DNA from: Rhizorhabdus histidinilytica
GTDB lineage: Bacteria > Pseudomonadota > Alphaproteobacteria > Sphingomonadales > Sphingomonadaceae
Direction: 5' to 3'
Length of the DNA: 64,000 bases
Assembly (NCBI RefSeq): GCF_900167915.1
Contig: NZ_FUYM01000013.1
Location: 40,170 to 104,169 of the forward strand
Below the pieces are notes generated by a model, which did not search any database, was not told where the DNA came from, and worked only from the letters and a program-made list of their open reading frames with translations. Position numbers and translations under genes: made by a program. Positions 43,036 to 50,347 of the stretch are shown piece by piece. The stretch's first letter is position 1, and the number at the start of each line of letters is the position of its first letter.

Positions 43036-43328
43036 AGCGCGCCGACCGGGTCGCATTTCTCGATCTGGGGCCGAGCCGTGAGCAGCGGCGCGATCTTCTC
43101 CATCGCCGCACGAAGATGCGGCGCGGCCATGTGCATCTCCAGCGCCGCCTCCGACGCGTAGCTTTCCACCACGCAATAGACGCCGTCGCGCCCGCGCGCC
43201 TTGGCGAACTGATAGAGCAGCGCTTCGGGCTCGTTGGCGCGCACCTCGCGCATCAGCTCGGCCACCACCGCCTCGAAATCGGCCTCCGCGCCCGCCCGGA
43301 CGCTCAGTTCCCCGACAAGATAAACCAT
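43032..43328 (-). CDS. ABM-domain (quinol monooxygenase-like) small protein
   Basis: Ferredoxin-like dimeric alpha/beta barrel protein of 98 residues of the antibiotic-biosynthesis-monooxygenase type. Typical parts are 'VGELSVRAGAEADFEAVVAE', 'EALLYQFAKARG' and 'YCVVESYASEAALEMHMAA'. Such proteins are cofactor-free monooxygenases of quinols or stress proteins; many are uncharacterised. ATG 43328 with GAGGAGGAA upstream settles the start. Sits between acyl-CoA dehydrogenase and CaiB in one operon. Its role in this pathway is not clear. Confidence 0.8.
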   Translation of the reverse strand: MVYLVGELSVRAGAEADFEAVVAELMREVRANEPEALLYQFAKARGRDGVYCVVESYASEAALEMHMAAPHLRAAMEKIAPLLTARPQIEKCDPVGAL

Positions 43329-43367
43329 ATGTTCCTCCTCACGGCGCATCCGCGCCGCCTGTGACGA

Positions 43368-44459
43368 TCAGACGCTGGCGACGCCTTCGAGCATCGACAG
43401 CGTCCGCGCGTTGCGGAACCAGAGCTCGACCGGATTGGCGCGCATGAAGCCGTGGCCGCCCATCAGCTGCACGCCCTCGTCGGTGATCCAGGTCGCCTGC
43501 TGGCGGGTGTAGCTCTGCGCCAGCGACGCGCTGCGGGTGGCCGGCTCGCCCTTGTCGATCTCGGTCGCGGCGCGCCAGCACATCCAGCGGCTCGCCTCGG
43601 TCTCGACGAACATGTCGACCAGGCGGAAGGCCACGCTCTGCTTGCGCGCGAGCGCCGATCCGTGGACGTGGCGCTCCTTGGTATAGTCGACCGAATGATC
43701 GTACACGCCGCGGCAGACGCCGACGAGGATCGAGGAGGCGCCGACGCGGGCGGCGTCGACAATCCGCTGGACGTCGCAACCGCGATTCTCGCCCAGTCGC
43801 GCCTCATGGCCCAGCACGACATCGTCGAAGCGCACCGTGACCGAGGCGACACCGGCAAGGCCGAGCTGCCGGTCGCTGTCGTCGACCGTGACCCCGGGCG
43901 CGTCGCGCGGCACGATGAAGGCGTCGGGCTTCCCGTCATGCTCGGCGATCACCAGGAAATGGCTGCATTTCCCGCCCAGCGGCACCTGGATCTTGGCGCC
44001 CGACAGGCGATAGCCGGCCGGATCGGCCTCGGCCCTGGTCGACAGCGCATCGATGCCGTTGGCGATCAGCCCCGGCTCGGCCAGCGCGACCGCCGCAGCC
44101 TGGTAGCGGTCGCCCGCGAATTGGGGCAACAGCGCCTCCTTCTGGGCGGCGGAGCCCTGCTCCTTGACCGCACGCACGAAGCCGAGCGGGCTCGCCAGCG
44201 CCACCCCGAACGCCGCGTCGGCCCAGCCCAGCTCCTCCAGCAGCAGGGCGCCCAGGATCGCGCTCTGCTCGGGCCCGTCGCCGTCCTGCTCGATCATCGA
44301 CTGGACGATGCCGAGGCTCCAGAGCTGGTCGAGGGTGTCGTCGTCGATCCGGCCGTCTATGTCGGCCTGGCGAGCGAGCGGGCGCAGGACCTGGCCCGCG
44401 AACTCCCTGACGGTGGAGCGAGCGATCTCCTGCTCTTCGGTAAGTTCGAACGAAATCAA
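43368..44459 (-). CDS. Acyl-CoA dehydrogenase (2)
   Basis: FAD acyl-CoA dehydrogenase-like protein of 363 residues, on the short side. 'ISFELTEEQEIARSTVREFA' at the N-terminus, 'AVALAEPGLIANGI' in the FAD loop, and a C-terminal 'QLMGGHGFMRANPVELWFRN' segment ending 'LSMLEGVASV', in which Glu may hold the catalytic position. The FAD-binding loop is less canonical than in the other two paralogues. Start is TTG 44459 seven bases after GGGAGGG; no ATG or GTG fits as well. First gene of the 44459-40593 operon, 78 bp downstream of the palindrome at 44537. Confidence 0.82.
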   Translation of the reverse strand: MISFELTEEQEIARSTVREFAGQVLRPLARQADIDGRIDDDTLDQLWSLGIVQSMIEQDGDGPEQSAILGALLLEELGWADAAFGVALASPLGFVRAVKEQGSAAQKEALLPQFAGDRYQAAAVALAEPGLIANGIDALSTRAEADPAGYRLSGAKIQVPLGGKCSHFLVIAEHDGKPDAFIVPRDAPGVTVDDSDRQLGLAGVASVTVRFDDVVLGHEARLGENRGCDVQRIVDAARVGASSILVGVCRGVYDHSVDYTKERHVHGSALARKQSVAFRLVDMFVETEASRWMCWRAATEIDKGEPATRSASLAQSYTRQQATWITDEGVQLMGGHGFMRANPVELWFRNARTLSMLEGVASV

Positions 44460-44536
44460 GACCAATCCCTCCCGCTTGCGCGTCCGGCCATCCGGATCGA
44501 TTCGCGATCCCCTGGCGCCCCGACGCATTTCTTAAT

Positions 44537-44549
44537 TTGTATGATGCAA
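44537..44549. promoter_or_regulatory. Palindrome TTGTATGATGCAA, candidate operator
   Basis: Differs from the perfect palindrome at 17007 at a single base. It lies six bases beyond the end of the decarboxylase gene and 78 bp before the acyl-CoA dehydrogenase start, so it may give the 44459-40593 genes their own promoter. The overlapping GATGCAATTGTTTCA resembles the sites at 28001, 39377 and 60134. Confidence 0.5.
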
Positions 44550-44554
44550 TTGTT

Positions 44555-45556
44555 TCACCCTATGTCAAGGAAAGTTGTCGCGGCTCCGCGACGGACCGAG
44601 TCCGCCTCCGCGACGCTGAGGCCGGCGGACGCGATGAAGGCCGCCGGATCCTCCTGCATGATCAGATAGGGATAGTCGGTGCCGGCGCAGACCCGGCCGG
44701 GCGCCATGTCCTGCGCAACGTGGCGCAGCAAGGCGGGCTCATAGACATTGCTGTCGTAGAACAGCCGCCGCGCCTGCGCGCTCGGCGCCGTCGACAGCCG
44801 ATCGCGCAGCTCGGGCACCATGTGCCAACCCTGGTCGAGCCGTCCGATCAGCGACGCCATCGCCCCGCCGCCATGGCTGAGCGCGATCCGCAGGCGCGGG
44901 TGGCGCTCCAGCACGCCCTCGGTGATCAGCGAGGCGCCGGCCATCGCGACGTCGAGGGGGAAGCCGACCATGGGCGTGAAGAAGGGCGCGTGCCGCATCA
45001 CGGCGGCTGTCGCGACCGGATGCAGGGCATGGACGAAGACGGCGAGATCGCCCGCCTCGGCCGCGGCGAAGACCGGCGCGAAGCGCTGCTCGCCGGGCAG
45101 CGCGCCGTTGACGTTGCTGCCGATCTCGATCCCGTCCACGCCGAAACGCGCCTTCAGGTCGCGCATGTAGCGCGCCGCCCGCTCGGGCTCCTGCATCGGC
45201 ACCATCGCGAGCCCGCGGAAGCGGTCCGGCCGGCGCGCCACCATCTCGGCGATCGCGGCGTTGACGTGATCGGCCAGATATTCGGCATGCGCCGCGTCCT
45301 GCCAGTAGGACAGCAGCTCGGGCATCGGCGACAGCAGCTGGATCGCCACCCCATCGCGGTCCATGTCCTCGCACCGCCGGGCGACGTCCCAGGATCGGTC
45401 GTCGAGCTCGCGGAACGGCTTGTCGCCCAGCATCAACGTCGCCCGCGCCTCACCTTGGCAGCGCATGCACGGCCAGGGCGCACAGCTGCCGGGATCGACC
45501 GGCAGCGCGCGCGGGGTCATGTGGCTGTGGATGTCGATGAGGCCGGGCGTGCTCAT
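44555..45556 (-). CDS. ACMSD-family decarboxylase (amidohydrolase superfamily)
   Basis: Close homologue of 2-amino-3-carboxymuconate-6-semialdehyde decarboxylase, 333 residues. Ligands and active-site residues fall where the Pseudomonas enzyme has them: His10 and His12 in 'IDIHSHMTP', His176 in 'AVFVHALHP', His228 in 'ALSHGGGAM', Arg239, and Asp294 in 'AGTDYPYLI'. The substrate-binding Arg near 51 is replaced by acidic residues in 'PFRELDDRSWD', so the substrate differs. ATG 45556 overlaps the C-C hydrolase stop. As last gene of the Rieske/meta-cleavage operon it probably decarboxylates a carboxylated ring-cleavage product; hydrolysis is the alternative. Confidence 0.85.
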   Translation of the reverse strand: MSTPGLIDIHSHMTPRALPVDPGSCAPWPCMRCQGEARATLMLGDKPFRELDDRSWDVARRCEDMDRDGVAIQLLSPMPELLSYWQDAAHAEYLADHVNAAIAEMVARRPDRFRGLAMVPMQEPERAARYMRDLKARFGVDGIEIGSNVNGALPGEQRFAPVFAAAEAGDLAVFVHALHPVATAAVMRHAPFFTPMVGFPLDVAMAGASLITEGVLERHPRLRIALSHGGGAMASLIGRLDQGWHMVPELRDRLSTAPSAQARRLFYDSNVYEPALLRHVAQDMAPGRVCAGTDYPYLIMQEDPAAFIASAGLSVAEADSVRRGAATTFLDIG

Positions 45557-46386
45557 GCCCTGTCGAGGAAGTCGTTGACCATGTCGTTGAACTGGTCGGC
45601 GCGCTCCCACTGCACCCAATGGCCCGTCTTGGGGAAGACGTGCAGTTCGGCATTGGGGATCGACTTCAGGAACACCAGCGCGTTGTCGAACGACAGCACC
45701 CGGTCCTCGCGGCCCCAGATGATCAAGGTACGGTGCTGCAACTCGTTGAGCGGCTGGCGCCACAGATCGTCCCTGGGATTGGCGCCCCGGCCGCGCAGCG
45801 GCGGGTTGGCCATGGTGTCGGGACGGACACAAGCCTTGTAACGTTCCTCGACCAGATCGGGCGTGATCATCGAGCGGTCGAACACCAGCAGGTCCAGCAC
45901 CCGGTCGAGCTTCTCGCGGGTCGGCCCCTCGCCTTCGTAGAAATGGAGCATGCGCAACAGCCCCTCGGTCGGGTGCGGGCTGAGCGAATAGCCGCCGCCC
46001 GGACCCATCAGGACCATCCGGTTGACGCGGTGGGGATGGCGCAGCGCCAGGCTGAGGGTGGTGCCGCCGCCCAGCGAATTGCCGATGAAGCTCGCCTTCT
46101 CGATTGCCAGGGCGTCCATCAGGCCGAGGATGTTGTCGGCGAAGCCGTCATAGATGGCCTCGGCGGTCGGCTGCGACGGCGAGTCGCCATAGCCAGGCAA
46201 ATCAGGAACGATGATGCGCCGCCCGCCCGCGGCCAGCGGACCGACGTTGCGGCGGTAGTTGCTGATGCCCGAAGCGCCTGGCCCGCCGCCATGGATGGCG
46301 ATCAGCGGTTCGCCCTCGCCTTGCTCCACATAGGCCATGGGCGTGCCGTTGACCTGAACCGTGCGCTTTTCCAAACCGTCCGCCAT
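45553..46386 (-). CDS. Meta-cleavage product C-C hydrolase (BphD/MhpC/CmtE-type)
   Basis: Alpha/beta hydrolase of 277 residues that hydrolyses the C-C bond of a vinylogous 1,5-diketone formed by extradiol cleavage. The oxyanion motif 'IHGGGPGASG' (31-40) is diagnostic for this group. Triad: Ser104 in 'IGNSLGGGTT', Asp228 in 'WGREDRV', His256 in 'KTGHWVQWE'. ATG 46386 with GGGAGGA upstream. Fourteen bases after the SDR gene and overlapping the decarboxylase start. Products would be a 2-hydroxydienoate and an acid derived from the ring substituent. Confidence 0.88.
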   Translation of the reverse strand: MADGLEKRTVQVNGTPMAYVEQGEGEPLIAIHGGGPGASGISNYRRNVGPLAAGGRRIIVPDLPGYGDSPSQPTAEAIYDGFADNILGLMDALAIEKASFIGNSLGGGTTLSLALRHPHRVNRMVLMGPGGGYSLSPHPTEGLLRMLHFYEGEGPTREKLDRVLDLLVFDRSMITPDLVEERYKACVRPDTMANPPLRGRGANPRDDLWRQPLNELQHRTLIIWGREDRVLSFDNALVFLKSIPNAELHVFPKTGHWVQWERADQFNDMVNDFLDRA

Positions 46387-46400
46387 CTTGTCCTCCCGGA

Positions 46401-47144
46401 TCAGAGCATCGTGCTGCCGCCGTTGACGCTGATCACCTGGCCGGTGACGAAGGACGCCTCGGGCGACGCGAGATAGAAGACCATCGACGCCACCTCGTCG
46501 GGCTCGCCGGAGCGGCCCTTCGGGATCACCGACAGGAATTTGTCGATCAGCGGATTGCCCCTTGCGGTCTCTGCCTCGACCTGGGGCGTGCGGATCATGC
46601 AGGGCGCGACCGTGTTGATCGTGATGTCCCGGTCGGCGAATTCGCGGGCCAGTCCGGTCGTCAGGCCGTGCATGCCGCCCTTGGCCGCATTGTACATGGC
46701 GTGCGCCCACAGGCCGTTGCGGACCGAATCCGCCCCCATGTTGACGATGCGCCCGTAGTTCTGGGCGACCATCAGCGGCAGCGCCTCGCGCGTGCACCAC
46801 AGGCAGGTCCACAGGTTGCGGTCGATCGTCGTCCGCATCGTAGCCGGGGTATGATCGGCGAAGGGCATGATGATGCCGCCGCCCGCATTGTTGACCAGCA
46901 CGTCCACCCGGCCATGGGCGTCGCGCGCCGCGCCGACGAAATCGGCCGCGACCTGCTCGTCGCTCAGGTCCCCGCTGGTCAGGATCGCGTCGGGCGCGAT
47001 CGCCGCCGCCGCCGTCGCCAGCGCGCCCGCGTCGATGTCGGCCAGCACCAGCCGGCTTCCCGCCGCGGCGAAGCGTCGCACGATCGCCTGGCCGATCGCG
47101 CTGGCGGCGCCGGTGACCAGGACGACGGGCCCCTCCCCGCTCAC
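46401..47144 (-). CDS. SDR, probable cis-dihydrodiol dehydrogenase
   Basis: Classical SDR of 247 residues: '[13 protein letters not shown]' at the N-terminus, 'NNAGGG' near 85, Ser140, Tyr151 and Lys155 as catalytic residues. An Asp at 36 at the end of strand 2 favours NAD. Between a Rieske dioxygenase/extradiol pair and a C-C hydrolase, its role should be oxidation of the cis-dihydrodiol to the catechol. GTG 47144 overlaps the extradiol dioxygenase stop. Function by context; the fold call is sure. Confidence 0.86.
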   Translation of the reverse strand: MSGEGPVVLVTGAASAIGQAIVRRFAAAGSRLVLADIDAGALATAAAAIAPDAILTSGDLSDEQVAADFVGAARDAHGRVDVLVNNAGGGIIMPFADHTPATMRTTIDRNLWTCLWCTREALPLMVAQNYGRIVNMGADSVRNGLWAHAMYNAAKGGMHGLTTGLAREFADRDITINTVAPCMIRTPQVEAETARGNPLIDKFLSVIPKGRSGEPDEVASMVFYLASPEASFVTGQVISVNGGSTML

Positions 47145-48058
47145 GCCGCGCTCTCCGCCGGCAGGCGCTCGAGCTCGCCATGCTTGCCGAATTCGGGATC
47201 GGGCACCGCCGCCCAGGAATCGAGCGATTCGAGCTTGGCCGGCAGCAGCCGCGCCTCCCGCGCGCCGACCTCGGGGAACTCCTCCATGCCGAAGCTGTAT
47301 TCGACGGTCATCCCGTCAGGATCGAGGAAGTAGAGGAAGATCGAATCCGACGGCGGGTGCCGCCCCGGCCCATAGACGATCTTCACCCCGTTCGCCTTCA
47401 CCCGGTGATAGGCGCGGCCGATGTCGTCGATGTTCGAGACCATGAAGTTGATATGGTTGAGCCCGATGCGCGTTCCTCCGCCGACGCCCAGCGAATGGTG
47501 CAGCGGATTGGGGAAGCAGCGCATGAAGCTGACGATGTTCTCGACCCGATCCGACACGCGGAAGTTCATATGCTCGCGCAGGAAGGCTTCGGTGGCCGGC
47601 CGGTCGGTGCTGCTCAGCACGATATGGCCGAGCCGCTGGATATCGGTGTGGGTCGGCACGAACGGCGCCAGCTCGGCCATCGTCGCATAGAATTCGAAGA
47701 CGACGCCGGTGGTCGGTTCGCCGATCCGGAACGCCTCCTCGATGCCGAGGTCGCGGCATTCCGCCGCGTCGACCGGGCGCAGCGCCAGCCCGATCTCGGT
47801 GAAGTGCGCCCGCGCCGACTCCAGCGCGTCGCGGCTCTCCATCTGCCAGGCGGCCCGTTTCACGCCGGGCACGTCGCCGCGCACCAGCAACAGGTCGTGA
47901 TGCTTGTCGCTGCAGCGCAGATAGACGCGATCGGCGCTGCCCGCACCGTCGTCGGTCAGCCCGACGACGTCGGTGTAGAAGGCGCGCGACCGTTCGAGAT
48001 CGCTGACGTTGAGCGCCAGATAACCGAGGCGCCGATAGCGGATGTGCGAAACCGACAT
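47141..48058 (-). CDS. Type I extradiol dioxygenase (VOC superfamily)
   Basis: Two-domain extradiol catechol dioxygenase of 305 residues. Iron ligands in the C-terminal domain are His145 in '[10 protein letters not shown]', His202 in '[10 protein letters not shown]' and Glu253 in '[10 protein letters not shown]'. The catalytic Tyr243 in 'FLYFLDPDG' is present too. The N-terminal domain keeps the fold ('[11 protein letters not shown]') but not the metal. It cleaves a substituted catechol next to the two hydroxyls. ATG 48058 has GAGGGG upstream. Follows the Rieske beta subunit by 22 bases. Confidence 0.9.
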   Translation of the reverse strand: MSVSHIRYRRLGYLALNVSDLERSRAFYTDVVGLTDDGAGSADRVYLRCSDKHHDLLLVRGDVPGVKRAAWQMESRDALESARAHFTEIGLALRPVDAAECRDLGIEEAFRIGEPTTGVVFEFYATMAELAPFVPTHTDIQRLGHIVLSSTDRPATEAFLREHMNFRVSDRVENIVSFMRCFPNPLHHSLGVGGGTRIGLNHINFMVSNIDDIGRAYHRVKANGVKIVYGPGRHPPSDSIFLYFLDPDGMTVEYSFGMEEFPEVGAREARLLPAKLESLDSWAAVPDPEFGKHGELERLPAESAA

Positions 48059-48080
48059 GGGAAATCCCCTCGCCAACCGG

Positions 48081-48608
48081 TCAGACGATGATGCTGACGC
48101 GCCCGTGCGGACGCAGGCTGCTCATGTCGAGCATGCTGCGCTTCGACAGGATCCTGAGCCCGTCCGCCTGGACGCGAATGCGGTGGAAATGATGGCCGAA
48201 ATAGCAGTCGGTCACGTCGTTCTTGGCCCGGTAGGTCACGAACACCGATCGGATTAGCAACTCGTCGCCCTCGGCCTCGACGATGCGGACGTTGGAGATG
48301 CTGTGCGCGGTGCGTGACCGCGGCCATTCGGAATGGGCGCCCGGCTTCTTCAACCGGCGCACGCGATGCTGGAGCCGCGCATAATCGTCGGCGACCAGGA
48401 AAAGCTGGTCGGCCGAGTCCGCATCGTCGTCCGCCCGGGTGGTGGGCACGTCATAGGTCGCGCCTTCGGCGAACAGCGCCAGCCATTCGTCGAGCTTCCA
48501 CTCGTCGAGCAACTGCGCCTCCAGATAGAGGAAGTCCTCGATCTCCGATCGCGTGGGCGTCCCGCCCTGCCGGCCCGCCGATACGCCGGCATGTTCGATG
48601 GTCGCCAT
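48081..48608 (-). CDS. Rieske ring-hydroxylating dioxygenase, beta subunit
   Basis: Structural small subunit of an alpha3beta3 ring-hydroxylating dioxygenase, 175 residues, NTF2-like fold. Signs: 'EIEDFLYLEAQLLDEWKLDE', 'WLALFAEGATYDVPTTR', 'RLQHRVRRLKKPGAHSEWPR' and 'SISNVRIVEAEGDELLIRS'. The 'HSEWPRSRT' segment is the common W-P-x-S-R-T beta signature. ATG 48608 is six bases from the alpha stop. Its direct pairing with the alpha gene supports a two-component terminal oxygenase. Confidence 0.92.
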   Translation of the reverse strand: MATIEHAGVSAGRQGGTPTRSEIEDFLYLEAQLLDEWKLDEWLALFAEGATYDVPTTRADDDADSADQLFLVADDYARLQHRVRRLKKPGAHSEWPRSRTAHSISNVRIVEAEGDELLIRSVFVTYRAKNDVTDCYFGHHFHRIRVQADGLRILSKRSMLDMSSLRPHGRVSIIV

Positions 48609-48613
48609 GCCGC

Positions 48614-49900
48614 TCACCCCGCCTTCGCCACGCGGCGATCCCATTCGCGCCAGAAGGCGCGCATCTGCGCCTCGTCGTCCGCCAGCGGCTCGTCCCGAAG
48701 CATCCCGCGGGAGATGTCGTTCCAGCCGGCCGCCGCGCGGTTGCGGTAGGAGCGCTGGCAGGATTCGAGCGCCTCGACGTCATCGGGCGTCGCGAAGCCG
48801 CCCGGCCCGAGGAATTCGAGGAAATTGTCGAGCCGGCGCTTGCGGAAATGACGCGCCTCGCCCTTGGGCGCGAGCGCCCAGCTATTGACGTTCATATAGT
48901 CCGGCTGCTCCGGATAGAAGGTCCGGACGGTGATCGCCATGATGTCGTTGATCACGAGGTTGGGAAAGATCAGCAGGTTGCGGTTGCCATAGGCGACCTG
49001 CTCGGCCCGCTCCTTGCCGAGCCGCTTCTCCAGCTCCGCATAGATCGCCGCGATCTCCTCGCGGCCGTCCTCGCCCCAGGCCGGGATCCACTGCGCGACC
49101 GGGCGGCCCCAGGGGGCGGGGCCCTCGATCACCGCATGGCCGTTGCCCAGGTCGTAGGCGCGCGAGATGTTGCCGCGCGACGGGAACAGCTCGGCCGGCC
49201 CGCCGATCGCGTCGACCAGATATTCGAGATAGGTCGAATGGGTCTCATGCGCGTGGTAGCCGTCGAAGCTGTTCTCGACGAGCAGCTTCCAGTTGGCGCG
49301 CACGCTATATTCCTGGATGCCGCCGACGATCTCCATGCCGTCGGCGGCATGGTCGGCGACGACCTGGAGGAAGTCCTTCGCGCCGGCCAGATAATCCTCG
49401 AGGCTCTCGGCGTTCGCGTCGAAATTGACGAACCAGAAACCGGCATAGCCGGCCAGCCTGGGCACCGAGACCAGATTGGCGCAGCCGTCCTTGTTGAAAT
49501 CGTCGGGATAGGTGCCCGCAGCGAAGCGGGTGGCGAAGGCCCCGTTATTGTTGAACGACCAGCCATGGTAGAAGCATTTGAACGAGATCGACGATCCCTT
49601 GTCCTCCCGCACGACCGCCGCGCCGCGATGCGGACAGCTGTTGAAGAAGGCGTGGTAGTCGCCCTTGCGGTCGCGGTTGAAGATCAGGTCGCGCCCACCC
49701 ACCGAGCGCCGCACGAAATCGTTGGGATTGGGCAGCTCGGACTCGTGGCCGATGTAGAGCCAGCAACGATCGAAGATACCCCCCCGCTCCCGCTCCAGCA
49801 CATCCTGGTCGGTGAAGGTCGTGCGCGCGACCCGGAAACTGTCATGATCCTCGACGACCCAGCCGGTGCCGGTCGGATGCTTCTCAAATGCGGTGGCCAT
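48614..49900 (-). CDS. Rieske ring-hydroxylating dioxygenase, alpha subunit
   Basis: Catalytic subunit of an aromatic ring dioxygenase, 428 residues. Rieske [2Fe-2S] ligands are Cys89 and His91 in 'NSCPHRGA', Cys109 and His112 in 'KCFYHGWSF'. Mononuclear iron ligands are His216 and His221 in 'DGYHAHETH', with bridging Asp213; a later Asp should complete the site. The N-terminal 'GIFDRCWLYIGHESELPNP' recalls, from memory, p-cumate/benzoate-type large subunits. ATG 49900 with GAGAGGAT upstream. It probably forms a cis-dihydrodiol of an aromatic acid. No reductase gene accompanies it. Confidence 0.92.
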   Translation of the reverse strand: MATAFEKHPTGTGWVVEDHDSFRVARTTFTDQDVLERERGGIFDRCWLYIGHESELPNPNDFVRRSVGGRDLIFNRDRKGDYHAFFNSCPHRGAAVVREDKGSSISFKCFYHGWSFNNNGAFATRFAAGTYPDDFNKDGCANLVSVPRLAGYAGFWFVNFDANAESLEDYLAGAKDFLQVVADHAADGMEIVGGIQEYSVRANWKLLVENSFDGYHAHETHSTYLEYLVDAIGGPAELFPSRGNISRAYDLGNGHAVIEGPAPWGRPVAQWIPAWGEDGREEIAAIYAELEKRLGKERAEQVAYGNRNLLIFPNLVINDIMAITVRTFYPEQPDYMNVNSWALAPKGEARHFRKRRLDNFLEFLGPGGFATPDDVEALESCQRSYRNRAAAGWNDISRGMLRDEPLADDEAQMRAFWREWDRRVAKAG

Positions 49901-49923
49901 GGCCGATCCTCTCGATCCTCCGG

Positions 49924-50244
49924 CTATTGCTGACGCTGCGGCAGGGCGACGGACAGGCCGTCCAATCCCTCGCCCAGCTTGATCTGGCACGACAGGCGCG
50001 AATTGGGCCGGCGATCCACCGCGAATTCGAGCATCTCCTCCTCGATCTCCGAGGGCGCGCCCGTCCGATCCATCCAGCCGTCGTCGACATAGACATGACA
50101 GGTCGCGCAGGAGAGCGCCCCGCCGCAGTCGGCGATGATCTCGTCGACGCCATTGTTGAGAGCCGCCTCCATCAGGCTCAGCCCGGCCGGGACGTCGCAG
50201 GCCGCTTCGCTGCCGTCGGGACGCTGGAACCGCACTCTCACCAT
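49924..50244 (-). CDS. [2Fe-2S] ferredoxin (adrenodoxin/putidaredoxin type)
   Basis: Plant/vertebrate-type ferredoxin of 106 residues carrying electrons to the Rieske oxygenase. Cluster ligands Cys40, Cys46 and Cys49 in 'DCGGALSCATCHVY' and a fourth Cys in 'SRLSCQIKLGEG' near 86 give the Cx5Cx2C...C pattern. ATG 50244 with GGAGGGTGAG upstream, against an in-frame ATG at 50319. First gene of the Rieske operon, 23 bases before the alpha subunit. Rieske-type ferredoxins are more usual partners, so this is a less common arrangement. It might also serve the P450. Confidence 0.9.
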   Translation of the reverse strand: MVRVRFQRPDGSEAACDVPAGLSLMEAALNNGVDEIIADCGGALSCATCHVYVDDGWMDRTGAPSEIEEEMLEFAVDRRPNSRLSCQIKLGEGLDGLSVALPQRQQ

Positions 50245-50325
50245 CTCACCCTCCGACGCCGGACGCGGCGTCCTTGCCCGATACTCGCCCGTTATAGGCG
50301 CCGACCGCCAGGGATGCAAACATTG

Positions 50326-50347
50326 TTTTATACATCTGCATTATTCA
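50326..50347 (-). promoter_or_regulatory. TGAATAATG-N7-ATAAAA element upstream of the ferredoxin gene
   Basis: Minus-strand TGAATAATG, seven variable bases, then ATAAAA. The same 15 bases with the same spacing occur at 21611-21632, before the PF10118 gene. Both overlap the end of a CaiB-family gene. The 96-bp gap to the ferredoxin start is AT-rich and may hold a promoter for the Rieske operon. Confidence 0.25.

Noticed and set aside
45553..47181. A continuous frame spanning the C-C hydrolase and part of the SDR gene as a fused protein
   Set aside because: The upstream part is the SDR gene read in the wrong frame. The hydrolase has its own ATG at 46386 with a strong ribosome site.
47141..50244. 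Assignment to a specific known pathway (biphenyl, abietane or steroid degradation)
   Set aside because: Motifs identify the enzyme classes only. Biphenyl-type lower-pathway genes, diterpenoid-specific genes and steroid ring genes are not present, and no search could be run to rank the subfamilies.
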